Assembly: GCA_977006965.1 (NCBI GenBank)
Contig: OZ345360.1
Coordinates: 2,170,001-2,234,000 of the forward strand
From: Phymatolithon calcareum
Taxonomy: Eukaryota; Rhodophyta; Florideophyceae; Hapalidiales
Reading direction: 5' to 3'
Length of the DNA stretch: 64,000 nucleotides
Part shown: piece by piece, positions 52,842-63,769 of the stretch
Numbering within the stretch: position 1 is the first letter of the stretch
Layout of the letters: every line of letters begins with the position of its first letter
Translations under genes and position numbers: made by a program
Notes under the pieces: generated by a model
Seen by the model: only the letters and a program-made list of their open reading frames with translations
What the model was told of the DNA's origin: nothing
The model's database searches: none

Positions 52842-55800
52842 ATTCATTTTCATTCATTTTCATTCATTTTCATTCATTTTCATTCATTTTCATTCATTTT
52901 CATTCATTTTCATTCATTTTCATTCATTTTCATTCATTTTCATTCATTTTCATTCATTTTCATTCATTTTCATTCATTTTCATTCATTTTCATTCATTTT
53001 CATTCATTTTCATTCATTTTCATTCATTTTCATTCATTTTCATTCATTTTCATTCATTTTCATTCATTTTCATTCATTTTCATTCATTTTCATTCATTTT
53101 CATTCATTTTCATTCATTTTCATTCATTTTCATTCATTTTCATTCATTTTCATTCATTTTCATTCATTTTCATTCATTTTCATTCATTTTCATTCATTTT
53201 CATTCATTTTCATTCATTTTCATTCATTTTCATTCATTTTCATTCATTTTCATTCATTTTCATTCATTTTCATTCATTTTCATTCATTTTCATTCATTTT
53301 CATTCATTTTCATTCATTTTCATTCATTTTCATTCATTTTCATTCATTTTCATTCATTTTCATTCATTTTCATTCATTTTCATTCATTTTCATTCATTTT
53401 CATTCATTTTCATTCATTTTCATTCATTTTCATTCATTTTCATTCATTTTCATTCATTTTCATTCATTTTCATTCATTTTCATTCATTTTCATTCATTTT
53501 CATTCATTTTCATTCATTTTCATTCATTTTCATTCATTTTCATTCATTTTCATTCATTTTCATTCATTTTCATTCATTTTCATTCATTTTCATTCATTTT
53601 CATTCATTTTCATTCATTTTCATTCATTTTCATTCATTTTCATTCATTTTCATTCATTTTCATTCATTTTCATTCATTTTCATTCATTTTCATTCATTTT
53701 CATTCATTTTCATTCATTTTCATTCATTTTCATTCATTTTCATTCATTTTCATTCATTTTCATTCATTTTCATTCATTTTCATTCATTTTCATTCATTTT
53801 CATTCATTTTCATTCATTTTCATTCATTTTCATTCATTTTCATTCATTTTCATTCATTTTCATTCATTTTCATTCATTTTCATTCATTTTCATTCATTTT
53901 CATTCATTTTCATTCATTTTCATTCATTTTCATTCATTTTCATTCATTTTCATTCATTTTCATTCATTTTCATTCATTTTCATTCATTTTCATTCATTTT
54001 CATTCATTTTCATTCATTTTCATTCATTTTCATTCATTTTCATTCATTTTCATTCATTTTCATTCATTTTCATTCATTTTCATTCATTTTCATTCATTTT
54101 CATTCATTTTCATTCATTTTCATTCATTTTCATTCATTTTCATTCATTTTCATTCATTTTCATTCATTTTCATTCATTTTCATTCATTTTCATTCATTTT
54201 CATTCATTTTCATTCATTTTCATTCATTTTCATTCATTTTCATTCATTTTCATTCATTTTCATTCATTTTCATTCATTTTCATTCATTTTCATTCATTTT
54301 CATTCATTTTCATTCATTTTCATTCATTTTCATTCATTTTCATTCATTTTCATTCATTTTCATTCATTTTCATTCATTTTCATTCATTTTCATTCATTTT
54401 CATTCATTTTCATTCATTTTCATTCATTTTCATTCATTTTCATTCATTTTCATTCATTTTCATTCATTTTCATTCATTTTCATTCATTTTCATTCATTTT
54501 CATTCATTTTCATTCATTTTCATTCATTTTCATTCATTTTCATTCATTTTCATTCATTTTCATTCATTTTCATTCATTTTCATTCATTTTCATTCATTTT
54601 CATTCATTTTCATTCATTTTCATTCATTTTCATTCATTTTCATTCATTTTCATTCATTTTCATTCATTTTCATTCATTTTCATTCATTTTCATTCATTTT
54701 CATTCATTTTCATTCATTTTCATTCATTTTCATTCATTTTCATTCATTTTCATTCATTTTCATTCATTTTCATTCATTTTCATTCATTTTCATTCATTTT
54801 CATTCATTTTCATTCATTTTCATTCATTTTCATTCATTTTCATTCATTTTCATTCATTTTCATTCATTTTCATTCATTTTCATTCATTTTCATTCATTTT
54901 CATTCATTTTCATTCATTTTCATTCATTTTCATTCATTTTCATTCATTTTCATTCATTTTCATTCATTTTCATTCATTTTCATTCATTTTCATTCATTTT
55001 CATTCATTTTCATTCATTTTCATTCATTTTCATTCATTTTCATTCATTTTCATTCATTTTCATTCATTTTCATTCATTTTCATTCATTTTCATTCATTTT
55101 CATTCATTTTCATTCATTTTCATTCATTTTCATTCATTTTCATTCATTTTCATTCATTTTCATTCATTTTCATTCATTTTCATTCATTTTCATTCATTTT
55201 CATTCATTTTCATTCATTTTCATTCATTTTCATTCATTTTCATTCATTTTCATTCATTTTCATTCATTTTCATTCATTTTCATTCATTTTCATTCATTTT
55301 CATTCATTTTCATTCATTTTCATTCATTTTCATTCATTTTCATTCATTTTCATTCATTTTCATTCATTTTCATTCATTTTCATTCATTTTCATTCATTTT
55401 CATTCATTTTCATTCATTTTCATTCATTTTCATTCATTTTCATTCATTTTCATTCATTTTCATTCATTTTCATTCATTTTCATTCATTTTCATTCATTTT
55501 CATTCATTTTCATTCATTTTCATTCATTTTCATTCATTTTCATTCATTTTCATTCATTTTCATTCATTTTCATTCATTTTCATTCATTTTCATTCATTTT
55601 CATTCATTTTCATTCATTTTCATTCATTTTCATTCATTTTCATTCATTTTCATTCATTTTCATTCATTTTCATTCATTTTCATTCATTTTCATTCATTTT
55701 CATTCATTTTCATTCATTTTCATTCATTTTCATTCATTTTCATTCATTTTCATTCATTTTCATTCATTTTCATTCATTTTCATTCATTTTCATTCATTTT

Positions 55801-56570
55801 CATTCATTTTCATTCATTTTCATTCATTTTCATTCATTTTCATTCATTTTCATTCATTTTCATTCATTTTCATTCATTTTCATTCATTTTCATTCATTTT
55901 CATTCATTTTCATTCATTTTCATTCATTTTCATTCATTTTCATTCATTTTCATTCATTTTCATTCATTTTCATTCATTTTCATTCATTTTCATTCATTTT
56001 CATTCATTTTCATTCATTTTCATTCATTTTCATTCATTTTCATTCATTTTCATTCATTTTCATTCATTTTCATTCATTTTCATTCATTTTCATTCATTTT
56101 CATTCATTTTCATTCATTTTCATTCATTTTCATTCATTTTCATTCATTTTCATTCATTTTCATTCATTTTCATTCATTTTCATTCATTTTCATTCATTTT
56201 CATTCATTTTCATTCATTTTCATTCATTTTCATTCATTTTCATTCATTTTCATTCATTTTCATTCATTTTCATTCATTTTCATTCATTTTCATTCATTTT
56301 CATTCATTTTCATTCATTTTCATTCATTTTCATTCATTTTCATTCATTTTCATTCATTTTCATTCATTTTCATTCATTTTCATTCATTTTCATTCATTTT
56401 CATTCATTTTCATTCATTTTCATTCATTTTCATTCATTTTCATTCATTTTCATTCATTTTCATTCATTTTCATTCATTTTCATTCATTTTCATTCATTTT
56501 CATTCATTTTCATTCATTTTCATTCATTTTCATTCATTTTCATTCATTTTCTTTCATTTTCTTATCTCTG
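52842..56570. repeat. 10-bp satellite, 370 perfect tandem copies of CATTCATTTT
   Basis: From 52851 to 56550 the decamer CATTCATTTT repeats 370 times without a single change. It is bordered by one truncated unit on the left and one altered unit (CTTTCATTTT) on the right. All three plus frames stay open through it because the unit has no stop, giving two apparent proteins of more than 1300 residues with a 10-residue period; these are artefacts. The complementary strand has an A4 tract every 10 bp, close to one helical turn. The perfect uniformity implies very recent expansion, strong homogenisation or an assembly-collapsed or artificially extended repeat. Confidence 0.97.
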
Positions 56571-56888
56571 TCACGCTAGGGTAATTACAATACAATTATT
56601 GGATAGTATTTGTAATCGGTCTTGGTCGCGGTCACATTGACCTGATGTATGATATAATGTGACTTGACGTGTAACGTATGACTGAGGAACCGTAAGGAGG
56701 AGGAATGGCGTATGATGGATCAACGGGTAACGATATGATGGGATTGTATGATTTTTACTATTTTTCTGGTGTTGAGAAGGTGTCCTGATCACGTCACATG
56801 AGTGACGTTAGTGACTGTTCGTCACACTAAAACACTTCCAAGCACAGCGAAGAGCTCAGGCTTTAAATTGTTATTCTTCTATGTGCTG
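56571..56888. other. Satellite edge; no gene recognised
   Basis: This 318-bp AT-rich stretch lies right of the satellite. No match to the module or to the histone-like fragment continues here, so the satellite does not simply interrupt one of them. Confidence 0.35.
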
Positions 56889-57936
56889 TCAAAGAGTGTT
56901 ACAGGATCCGAGCAATTCGATAATGGGCATAAATGGATCTGGATTTCGCATAAATGCGTGCTCTTCGAACTCGCACCAGCGATTGTAAACTTGACCCCAC
57001 GAGAACAATCTGTTTGTTTTCTTTCGAAGCAGGGAACATATTTGCGAGGAGAATAGACCTTCATCCGCTTCCTCGTTGATAAAGACAATATCATCCGCAA
57101 GCAGTTTTGTTCTCGGAACAGATTCCTCGTGATGGAATTCATGAGAGACTTTAATTTGCATCTTTCTTATTTCTCAGATATGCTGCAGCACAATGTTCCT
57201 CCACATTCATGGACTCTTTTCGATTCGCGGTCGCGCTTTTTCCAACAGACAGATTTGCAGATCCTTTCATCTGCTGTGAGCATACAAACCGTGATCCACC
57301 GCCATTCTTTCCCTTGCTCCTGTATTTGTACTTCTCAATACCCTCGATGCCTTTTTTTACAGTTTCTTGCAAGGCTTCTAGAGACGAATCAGGGTACATA
57401 CTTCTTTGAAAGACGTAAAGGCACTTATAACCAAGTTCAAGAACTGCAGATACATTAAATGTGATTAAATGCCAGTTGTGTAACAAAGAAAATTCAACCT
57501 TCTGGTGGAACATGCATCGTGAGAATGTCATTGTAGCTGGAATAGCAAGACATTCGTCAGTGTTCCGACATTTGGAACAGAGAGGAGACAAAGAACCTGT
57601 GAGCGGATCTACAAAGCAAATTGTTTGAAAAACGAGTTTGCATCTTGTGCATTGCACAAACGGCATACCACGAAGAAATGCTAATTCTTCATTCGTTATC
57701 TCAGGATGCATAAAGAAAAGCCATAATGCAGTGAAAAGATTTTCATCAACAAAAGAGGCATCCTGTGCATAAAGCATGTCCACAGCGTTTTTAAGTACAC
57801 CTTCACTTAAAGGAATCACTGCTGACAGCAATTCACAAGCCTGCTCGAGATCTGGTATCCATTTTTCAATTCTTTCGCGACAAATGATTTTTGGATTTAA
57901 AGATTGCGTGGACTCTTGTGATGCTACAACAGCCAT
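56889..57936 (-). CDS. Unrecognised CxxC protein in the core of the giant element
   Basis: 57936-57151 encodes 261 residues without interruption. It is followed, in a shifted frame that overlaps by 11 bases, by 90 more codons (57161-56889). The first part is helical, with a zinc-ribbon-like pair QCTRCKLVF and PLCSKCRN (about residues 96-123, spacing 22). Then come a hydrophobic stretch (HNWHLITFNVSAVLELGYKC) and a basic, Gly/Ser-rich tail. I know no family with this pattern. Codon use is AT-rich, unlike the host genes. It is the only long clean frame in the core, so it may be the element's own protein; the shift could be an error or a small intron. Confidence 0.45.
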
Positions 57937-58346
57937 CGCCTGAAGAGAAAAAATGCGCGTCGGTTGGAGATACAGAATTAGCTCCCTGTTAACTTTTCCG
58001 GTAGTATGCAGGCAGTTAGACGGTTAAGGAGGGTACGATAAAGTCTAAGGCCAATGGAAGCGAGGATGCCAGGGGCAAAGAAGGACTTCTTTTGATTTCG
58101 AAGTGGAACGGGTGCCCGAATGGCAGTGGATGCCCTCAAATAATGTAGAGCCAGTGAAGGCAATGAGTGTATCTGGTTTTTGCTGCAGATTTACGCTATT
58201 TGGACTCAGAATAGCACAGATATGCAATAGAAAAAGGTAGCAGAGGTTGCTACGCCGTCCTCGACTTCATACACGTGTTGTGGACACATGGAGTGTAAGC
58301 ACGATATTTACTATTGGTCAATCTACGGAATTGTGGCCTGAACGGT
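57937..58346. other. Upstream side of the CxxC ORF
   Basis: Minus-strand frames of 60 codons (58163-57978 and 58227-58045) have no domain. The region may contain the promoter of the CxxC ORF, and lies between it and the right inverted repeat. Confidence 0.3.
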
Positions 58347-59636
58347 CTTGTCCAGTGCTGATGACAGCTGCGTCGCACCATCGATGCCTGATGTGAGCAC
58401 ATGACCGGCGGTTGTGACACCGCCACAGCAGCGGAGTGCGATCACAAAAGCGCCGGGAAGCTGCCCGCAATAAAAGCGGTTGTGAAGGGCAGAACACGGT
58501 CACAAAGCCCGGCATGGGAGGGTACACAACAGCCGAGCGAAGAAACAGCTGCTGGAAGATCCGCAGAGGGCGGTAGGCCGGAAAAAGAACGGCACGCAGA
58601 GCAGCGGAGAGCAATCATGCGGATAGAACAGGCGTGCCCAATAGCGCCACGCACAACAGCTGCGGGCATAATCACGGCAGGCGGCAGGTGGGCGAGAAGA
58701 ACAGCTGCGGGAAGAACAGGGGAGGGAAATCAGGCGGGCAGAAGAGAGCTAGGCACAACAGCCATGGTAAGAACCGCGGCGGGCTGCAAGAGGGCAGAAA
58801 CGGCAACGCGTACATCAGCGACGCGCACAACAGCCGAGGGGGAACAGCGGCAGGAGATCATGCGTGCAGACAGCGGCGTGCCGAATAGCAGCACGCGGAA
58901 CAGCTGCGGACGGAATTGCTGTGGGCGGCAGGTGGCCCAATACAGCGGCGAGAACAACGGCCGCGGGGAGAACAGCGGCGGGCGGAGGGCGATCAGACGA
59001 GCAGAATAGCGGCACGCATAACAACCGCGTGCAGAACAGCGGTGGGCGGAGGGCGATCATGCGAGTAGAAAAGCGGCGCGCACAATTGTGGCTCACTAAA
59101 CAGCGGCGGGCAGAACCGCGGCGGATGGGGGGCGGGCGCACGGGAAGATGAGCAGCGGGCTGGAAACAGCGGTGCGCACAACAGCCGCGGGCAGAAAGGA
59201 GGCAGGTGGAAGGCGGTCATTCGCGCACAACAGCGGCACGCACAACACCGGCGTGCACAACACCGGCATGCAAAATAGCAGCGGGAAGAACCGCGACGGG
59301 CGGTAGGCGGACGCGCGCGCGGAACAGCTGCCGGCGGAAGGCGGGCACGTGGGCAGAACATAAGCGGACTTGCGGCGGGAAGGTGGCGAGCATGCGGCCG
59401 GCGTTGGCCGGTAGGCGGGCACGTGGGTGGAACAGTGGCCGACCAGGTAGCACGTGGACATATCGGGGTGGAAGTACTGTAAATGTAGGGCACATGGGCG
59501 GCGGGAGCACTGTAAATTTAGTGCTGTAAATTGTGGGCGGGACGGTCCCGGACCAGGGCCAGTGGGGGCCTGCGGCCCCCCGGCGCAGTACGGCGCTGGC
59601 ACGGCGCCTGCAAAAGTGGGGTCGGATAAGATCGAG
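58347..59636 (-). repeat. Right inverted repeat of the giant element (uninterrupted, ~1.29 kb)
   Basis: This is the reverse complement of the left repeat (42288-42753 joined to 51391-52040). It is GC-rich and rich in GCGGGC, AACAGC and GCGGCA words. Apparent proteins on both strands (up to 202 residues) are composition artefacts. As the intact copy, it shows what the left repeat looked like before the 8.6-kb insertion. Confidence 0.85.
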
Positions 59637-59688
59637 TCCTATAATGGCTATGTTTTCTTCGACGTTATAAGTTTTCGGTTACATAGAC
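59637..59688. repeat. Right part of the split foldback MITE
   Basis: It begins with the duplicated TCCTATAAT and continues GGCTATGTTTTCTTCGACG, GTTTTCGGTTACATAGAC. This supplies the missing right arm of the MITE half at 42155-42287. Confidence 0.85.
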
Positions 59689-60473
59689 ATTCAAAAAAGC
59701 ACCATGGCTTGACCCCATGAAACCATGGGTTTCCTAATTTTCTTCGAAGATCCGGCTGACTAAATCGTCTGAACTACCTGAACCCACCTCTTCTACGAGA
59801 TCTTTCTCCTTAGTTGGATCCAATCGAGTCATTGTGGAGCTGCTGCCTTTTACGCCGGCATAAAGTCAGAAGGAGCGTACTGGACAACTTTGTGTACTAC
59901 TCGGCTCTCCATCCAATCTAAAACGCTGTATCTATTGTGCCTCATATTGATAAATCTGTGACTGAGGAGTCAGTCTCCCTAAGCCTGACACTTCAGTCTC
60001 CGTCAGAGCCCCCACGCATCCTTCGTCCCGAGCTCCTCGCCCACCTTCGCCCGTCGTCTATGCGCCTGACACTCCAGTCATCGGCGCAACTTCCGCGCCT
60101 CCTCCACAACGTCTTACTCATCTGCAAAAGCGCTCATGCTATCTCGAGGACTTGCAAGGAGATGTGTTCAAGACTCCGTGCGGCTTCCATAGCGCTTGCC
60201 TCAATTGATGACTTGAAGTTGGTTCCAAAGGGCGAACAAAATGTCCTGTGTGTTAGCGTACGTATACTAACTATGTCAACCACTTTGCGCGCGTAGACCT
60301 GCCGGCGGATATCGCAGAAGGAACTGTGCGCTTGAATCGCGTCGAATAGAAGAAGGCGAAAATAAATTGCTCGTCGAGAAAATAAGCGTTAGTTCAACTA
60401 TCGGAGCTGCGCTCTTGCTCTTCTTGTACTATAGTGAGAGCCTAGACCGTAAATCTTATAGATATAAACATGT
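59689..60473. other. No gene recognised; possible retroelement end
   Basis: A 119-codon plus frame at 59937 has no domain and contains an internal near-repeat (LTLQSPSEPPR and LTLQSSAQLPR). The end (60405-60470, CTTGCTCTTCTTGTAC...) resembles 29290-29355, so both may be LTR fragments of one family. Confidence 0.35.
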
Positions 60474-60477
60474 TTAG

Positions 60478-62981
60478 TGTCTTTATGACGAACACCCTCA
60501 ATTGAGGGTGGATTTAAAAGCTCAAAAAACTATGTAAATAGAATGCGGAACAGTTTTTTGGCGCAGATTCAGAAAACAGGCCGTTTTCTTGATAGGGAGT
60601 ACTCGTTTTACTACCTTAAAACGGCTTCGTTCACCCGTAGGAACGAAAATATGCTGGTCAATCAAAAAAAGACATCTTCCATGCCTCGAGAAAAAGACCC
60701 GCGCCGAGTGGTCGGTGCATACATACACACCAAAGCAACATCAGTGACAAGTCTAACAGAGTGCTGACGACTATACGGAGCGTATTACAAGTCAAAAAGG
60801 TGAACTGCACAGTTCAAGAGGTACTCGTCGATGATATCAAGGGTCGCTCGAGCAGGACAGTTCGCGTGAAATGGGTCCCTTGTTCAGAAACCGATCTAGA
60901 AGACTAAGATTAAGACTATCAAGATTATTAAAGTCAAGGCAGGGAAGGCAGACGAAGGCTCTCGTTCCTCTCTAATGGTAGTATTGAGTCCTAGCAGGCA
61001 AAATTCTGTACTTCGAACGCCGGCTTACAGTACTCGTGGTCGAACATCTTCTTCGCCAAACGTCGAGTTCTCAGTTCTAGTGTCAAACACAAGCACACCA
61101 GAAGGAAACACAAACCTCAGCACAAGCGAAAGAAGCTCTGAACGCCCTATTTCGGGCTCTCTCGCCTACGCCCTGCAAGGTTCTTAGGACCAAGCTTCGC
61201 AAGAAGAGCTGGATGTCATTACGCCATACCGTGCGCCAAGCACTTTTGTTCATGGAGTGCCATGGTTCGAGCGCCAGATTCTATTTCCAATGGGAGGAAG
61301 GACTCCCCGTCAGTTGTGGAATGTTCGAACTATAAACGGAGATGTTATATCCGAAAACTGTGCATCGGGTTCCGCACGCCGTATGACTGCTTCATGACAA
61401 TGTTCCCCCAAATACACCTGCGAAAAAATTTTGCTTAGACTTCCGCTAATCTGAAACGAATCGGAAGAAAGGAGTCCAACGCGACAGAGCTTCTAAAGTT
61501 TTTTGGAATACTGATTCTTATGACAGGGTTTGAGTTCGGCGCAAAGAGAGACTTATGGATTTCTACCAGGCCGAACAAGTATATATTCCAGCTCCTTCAT
61601 TTTCAAACACTGGGATGAACAGAGACAAGTTCTCCGAGTACATCCGGTGCATCAGATTCAGCGTGCAACCATGTGAACAAGGTAGTATGTCATCCGCGCA
61701 GCACTGATTTTGTCGATGCGGTTAACGATCGCAGAAATCGTACCGTGTCTCCGTCTGATCTGATTTGCGTTGACGAGTCTATTTCTCGTTGGTATGGAAA
61801 CGGAGGTCATTGGATCGACATCGGTCTGCCGCAATAGATCGCTATCGACCGTAAACCTGAGAGCGGTTGCGAGATACAAAAATGGGCGTGCGGAGGAAGC
61901 GGGATAATGTTGCATCTTGAGCTGGTAACCACTGCAGAGGACTAGAATAAAAAAGACTTCGAGGATGAAACTGCCCATGGTACAGCTGTTTCTCGCCGTC
62001 TTATCGCCGCATACTCTGGTACAAGACGCATTGTCTGTGCAGATTCATACTTCGCGAGCGTCGAATCTGCATAAATGCTTCTCCGACTGGGCCTGAAGTT
62101 CATAGGGGTCATCAAAACCGCAACGACGAAGTATCCAATGGAGCTCTCAGAAACGGGTCTGTGCCTGTCTATGGTTCGAAAATCGTTGACCGGTGACCCT
62201 TCAATGATGGCGGCGATGTGGGTTGACCGAAACCGTCGTTATTTTATTTCGACTACGTTAACCACTATGCAAGGGAAACCGAAGAGGCATGTGCGCTGGT
62301 GTCAGCTTGAAGATGGAGCTTCACGTGCTGAGCTTTCCATCCTTCAGCCTGAAGTATGCGAGACGTAATATTCAGTCTGTGCTCAAATTGACAGGCATAA
62401 TCGATGCCGTCACGAGAGTTTGAACATGGAGAAGAATGTCTGCACTCAAGACTGGTCCTTTCGTGTTAACACATCTCTTCTGCCGATTTGCGTCGTTGAC
62501 AGCTGGCTTTTGTTTTCTGGCACACATCAAGAATCTCAAGACCACATGACGCAGCGATGGTACTATGAAACTCTGGCTGATCAACTCATCGACAACTCAT
62601 TTGACTCGCGCAATGTTCGTCAACGTTTAGTCAGCCCAAAACGTAAATATGCCTCCGGGAGTGGTGTCGGAACCCACTTAACACTCACGAAGAAGAAAAG
62701 GAAGACTTCAGCTGGCATGATGACTACTTATGCTGTGCAGAACAACTGCAGAGTCTGTCAAGTCAAGAAAATGACCCTCGTGAGCTCGTCATGTAATAGG
62801 CTTGATGGCGCCGAAGTCTACGTATGTGGCACATCAACAGGTAGAAACTGTTTTGCTAAGCATGTTGAACACAACCATGTGCGTGATGCAATTGACGAGC
62901 CTGATAGTGAGTAGCTTCCGCGTCCAACAATTAAATGATTCTCATTCCCTCATTTGAGGGAAAATACTCGTCACATAGACA
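60478..62981 (+). mobile_element. piggyBac-type DNA transposon, copy D
   Basis: Ends TGTCTTTATGACG (60478) and the complement of TGTCTATGTGACG (62981) are flanked by TTAG on the left and CTAG on the right. Subterminal palindromes ACCCTCAATTGAGGGT (60496) and TCCCTCATTTGAGGGA (62947) are present. About 2.5 kb long. This copy keeps the most complete, though much-broken, transposase. Its right CTAG (62982-62985) is shared with copy E. Confidence 0.85.
60681..62914 (+). pseudogene. piggyBac-type transposase (DDE_Tnp_1_7), copy D
   Basis: The order is MPREKDPRRVVGAYIHTKAT; a Ser-rich linker with ISGSLAYALQGS; a decayed domain entry; then the DDE core: CVDESISRWYGNGGHWIDIG (first Asp), IDRKPESGCEIQKWACGGSG, IVCADSYFASVESA (second Asp), RLGLKFIGVIKTATTKYPME, VDRNRRYFISTT and IDRHNRCHESLNMEKN (third Asp). 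The C-terminal part has PICVVDSWLLFSGTHQESQD and the cysteine-rich TTYAVQNNCRVCQVKKMTLV. At least ten stops or shifts intervene. The DDE residues locate the catalytic site, and this copy best defines the family. Confidence 0.82.
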
Positions 62982-62985
62982 CTAG

Positions 62986-63707
62986 TGACTAGTTTACTGC
63001 ATTTTCCCTCAATTGAGGGAACGAGATTCATATAGTTTTTGCGTTTCTGTGGACTGCGTTGCAGATGGCTTGGTCCACTGTTTAGCGCTTGGTTGCGAAT
63101 GGAGCTGAAAACTTGGCGTTTTCTGATGAAGATTGGCGATAAGATGTACTGTAAGCAGGACTTGGCTTTGCTACACTTTGCCGATGTGGGCTCGGCACAG
63201 GCTGCCAACCGGGCTGAAGCACCATCAACAGGATTTTATGCCTTGAGGCTAACAATCTTTAAAGGCGTAATCATAGTCTTCTTCATGGGGTGCTGAATTA
63301 AGACCCATTTTATGCACAGTGCCTTGCTTGCGCGGCCAGCGATTTCCTCACCAATTACTTCCTGGGCCGTGCCAATCACATTTCTTGACTTGGAAACGGC
63401 TGCCTGCAGTTCACAACGTTCTTCTGGACTAATCACCGTCGTTTCTTCCGCATGTATGGATGCATCGACCCGTGGGTGGGAGTATTTTTCTTGCCGCACA
63501 GCAGGTCTGATTCTTGAGAGTAGACAGCACATTTTCGTTCCTAGCTCAGACCTATGTGCGTAATAAGGTACTAGTTGCAATACTCCTGGCGCAGAACACA
63601 AGCGCGCCTTTACGACTCTGACGCGAGCGAGCTGTTTCGCCTTCGTTTTATTGATTTTTTCGAACTTTTTAATCGCCCCTCAATTGAGATGGTCAGTAAA
63701 CTAGACG
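62986..63707 (-). mobile_element. Short piggyBac-type derivative, copy E, abutting copy D
   Basis: Ends TGACTAGTTTACTG (62986) and the complement of CGTCTAGTTTACTG (63707) are flanked by CTAG (62982-62985, shared with copy D, and 63708-63711). The left palindrome TTCCCTCAATTGAGGGAA (63003) is intact; the right one is CTCAATTGAGGGGCG in complement. Only the transposase N-terminus remains on minus (63601-63236): ERCELQAAVSKSRNVIGTAQ, EEIAGRASKALCIKWVLIQ. This matches the N-terminal segment of copy B, so 722 bp is an internal-deletion derivative. Confidence 0.8.
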
Positions 63708-63769
63708 CTAGTACTTGAAGGACTCTCCGAAGTTGAATATTAAATTCGGGTGGAGCACCCGCGTAGAAG

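Larger units (their letters stand above)
42288..59636. mobile_element. Giant 17.3-kb element with long inverted repeats and 9-bp target duplication
   Basis: Left end ACTCGACATTATCCGACCCC and right end (complement) CTCGATCTTATCCGACCCC open inverted repeats of more than 1 kb. TCCTATAAT stands directly outside both (42279-42287 and 59637-59645). Deleting the element with one copy of that 9-mer restores one continuous foldback MITE. A 9-bp duplication and long inverted repeats are typical of Mutator-type elements. The original unit was about 8.7 kb; an 8.6-kb insertion sits in its left repeat. Its core (52041-58346) holds a histone H3-like fragment, a repeat module, a 3.7-kb satellite and an unknown ORF. 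No complete transposase was found, so it may move in trans. Confidence 0.8.

Noticed and set aside
52842-56570. CRISPR-like array
   Set aside because: There are no spacers and the unit is only 10 bp. It is a simple satellite in a eukaryotic context.
52535-56584. Two overlapping plus-strand frames of 1349 and 1300 codons with a 10-residue period
   Set aside because: They are only the 10-bp satellite read in frame (the unit has no stop codon). Not evidence of a repetitive protein.
42288-59636. Polinton/Maverick or viral integration
   Set aside because: Size and inverted repeats would fit, but no DNA polymerase B, capsid, ATPase, protease or integrase frame is present, and the duplication is 9 bp rather than 6 bp.
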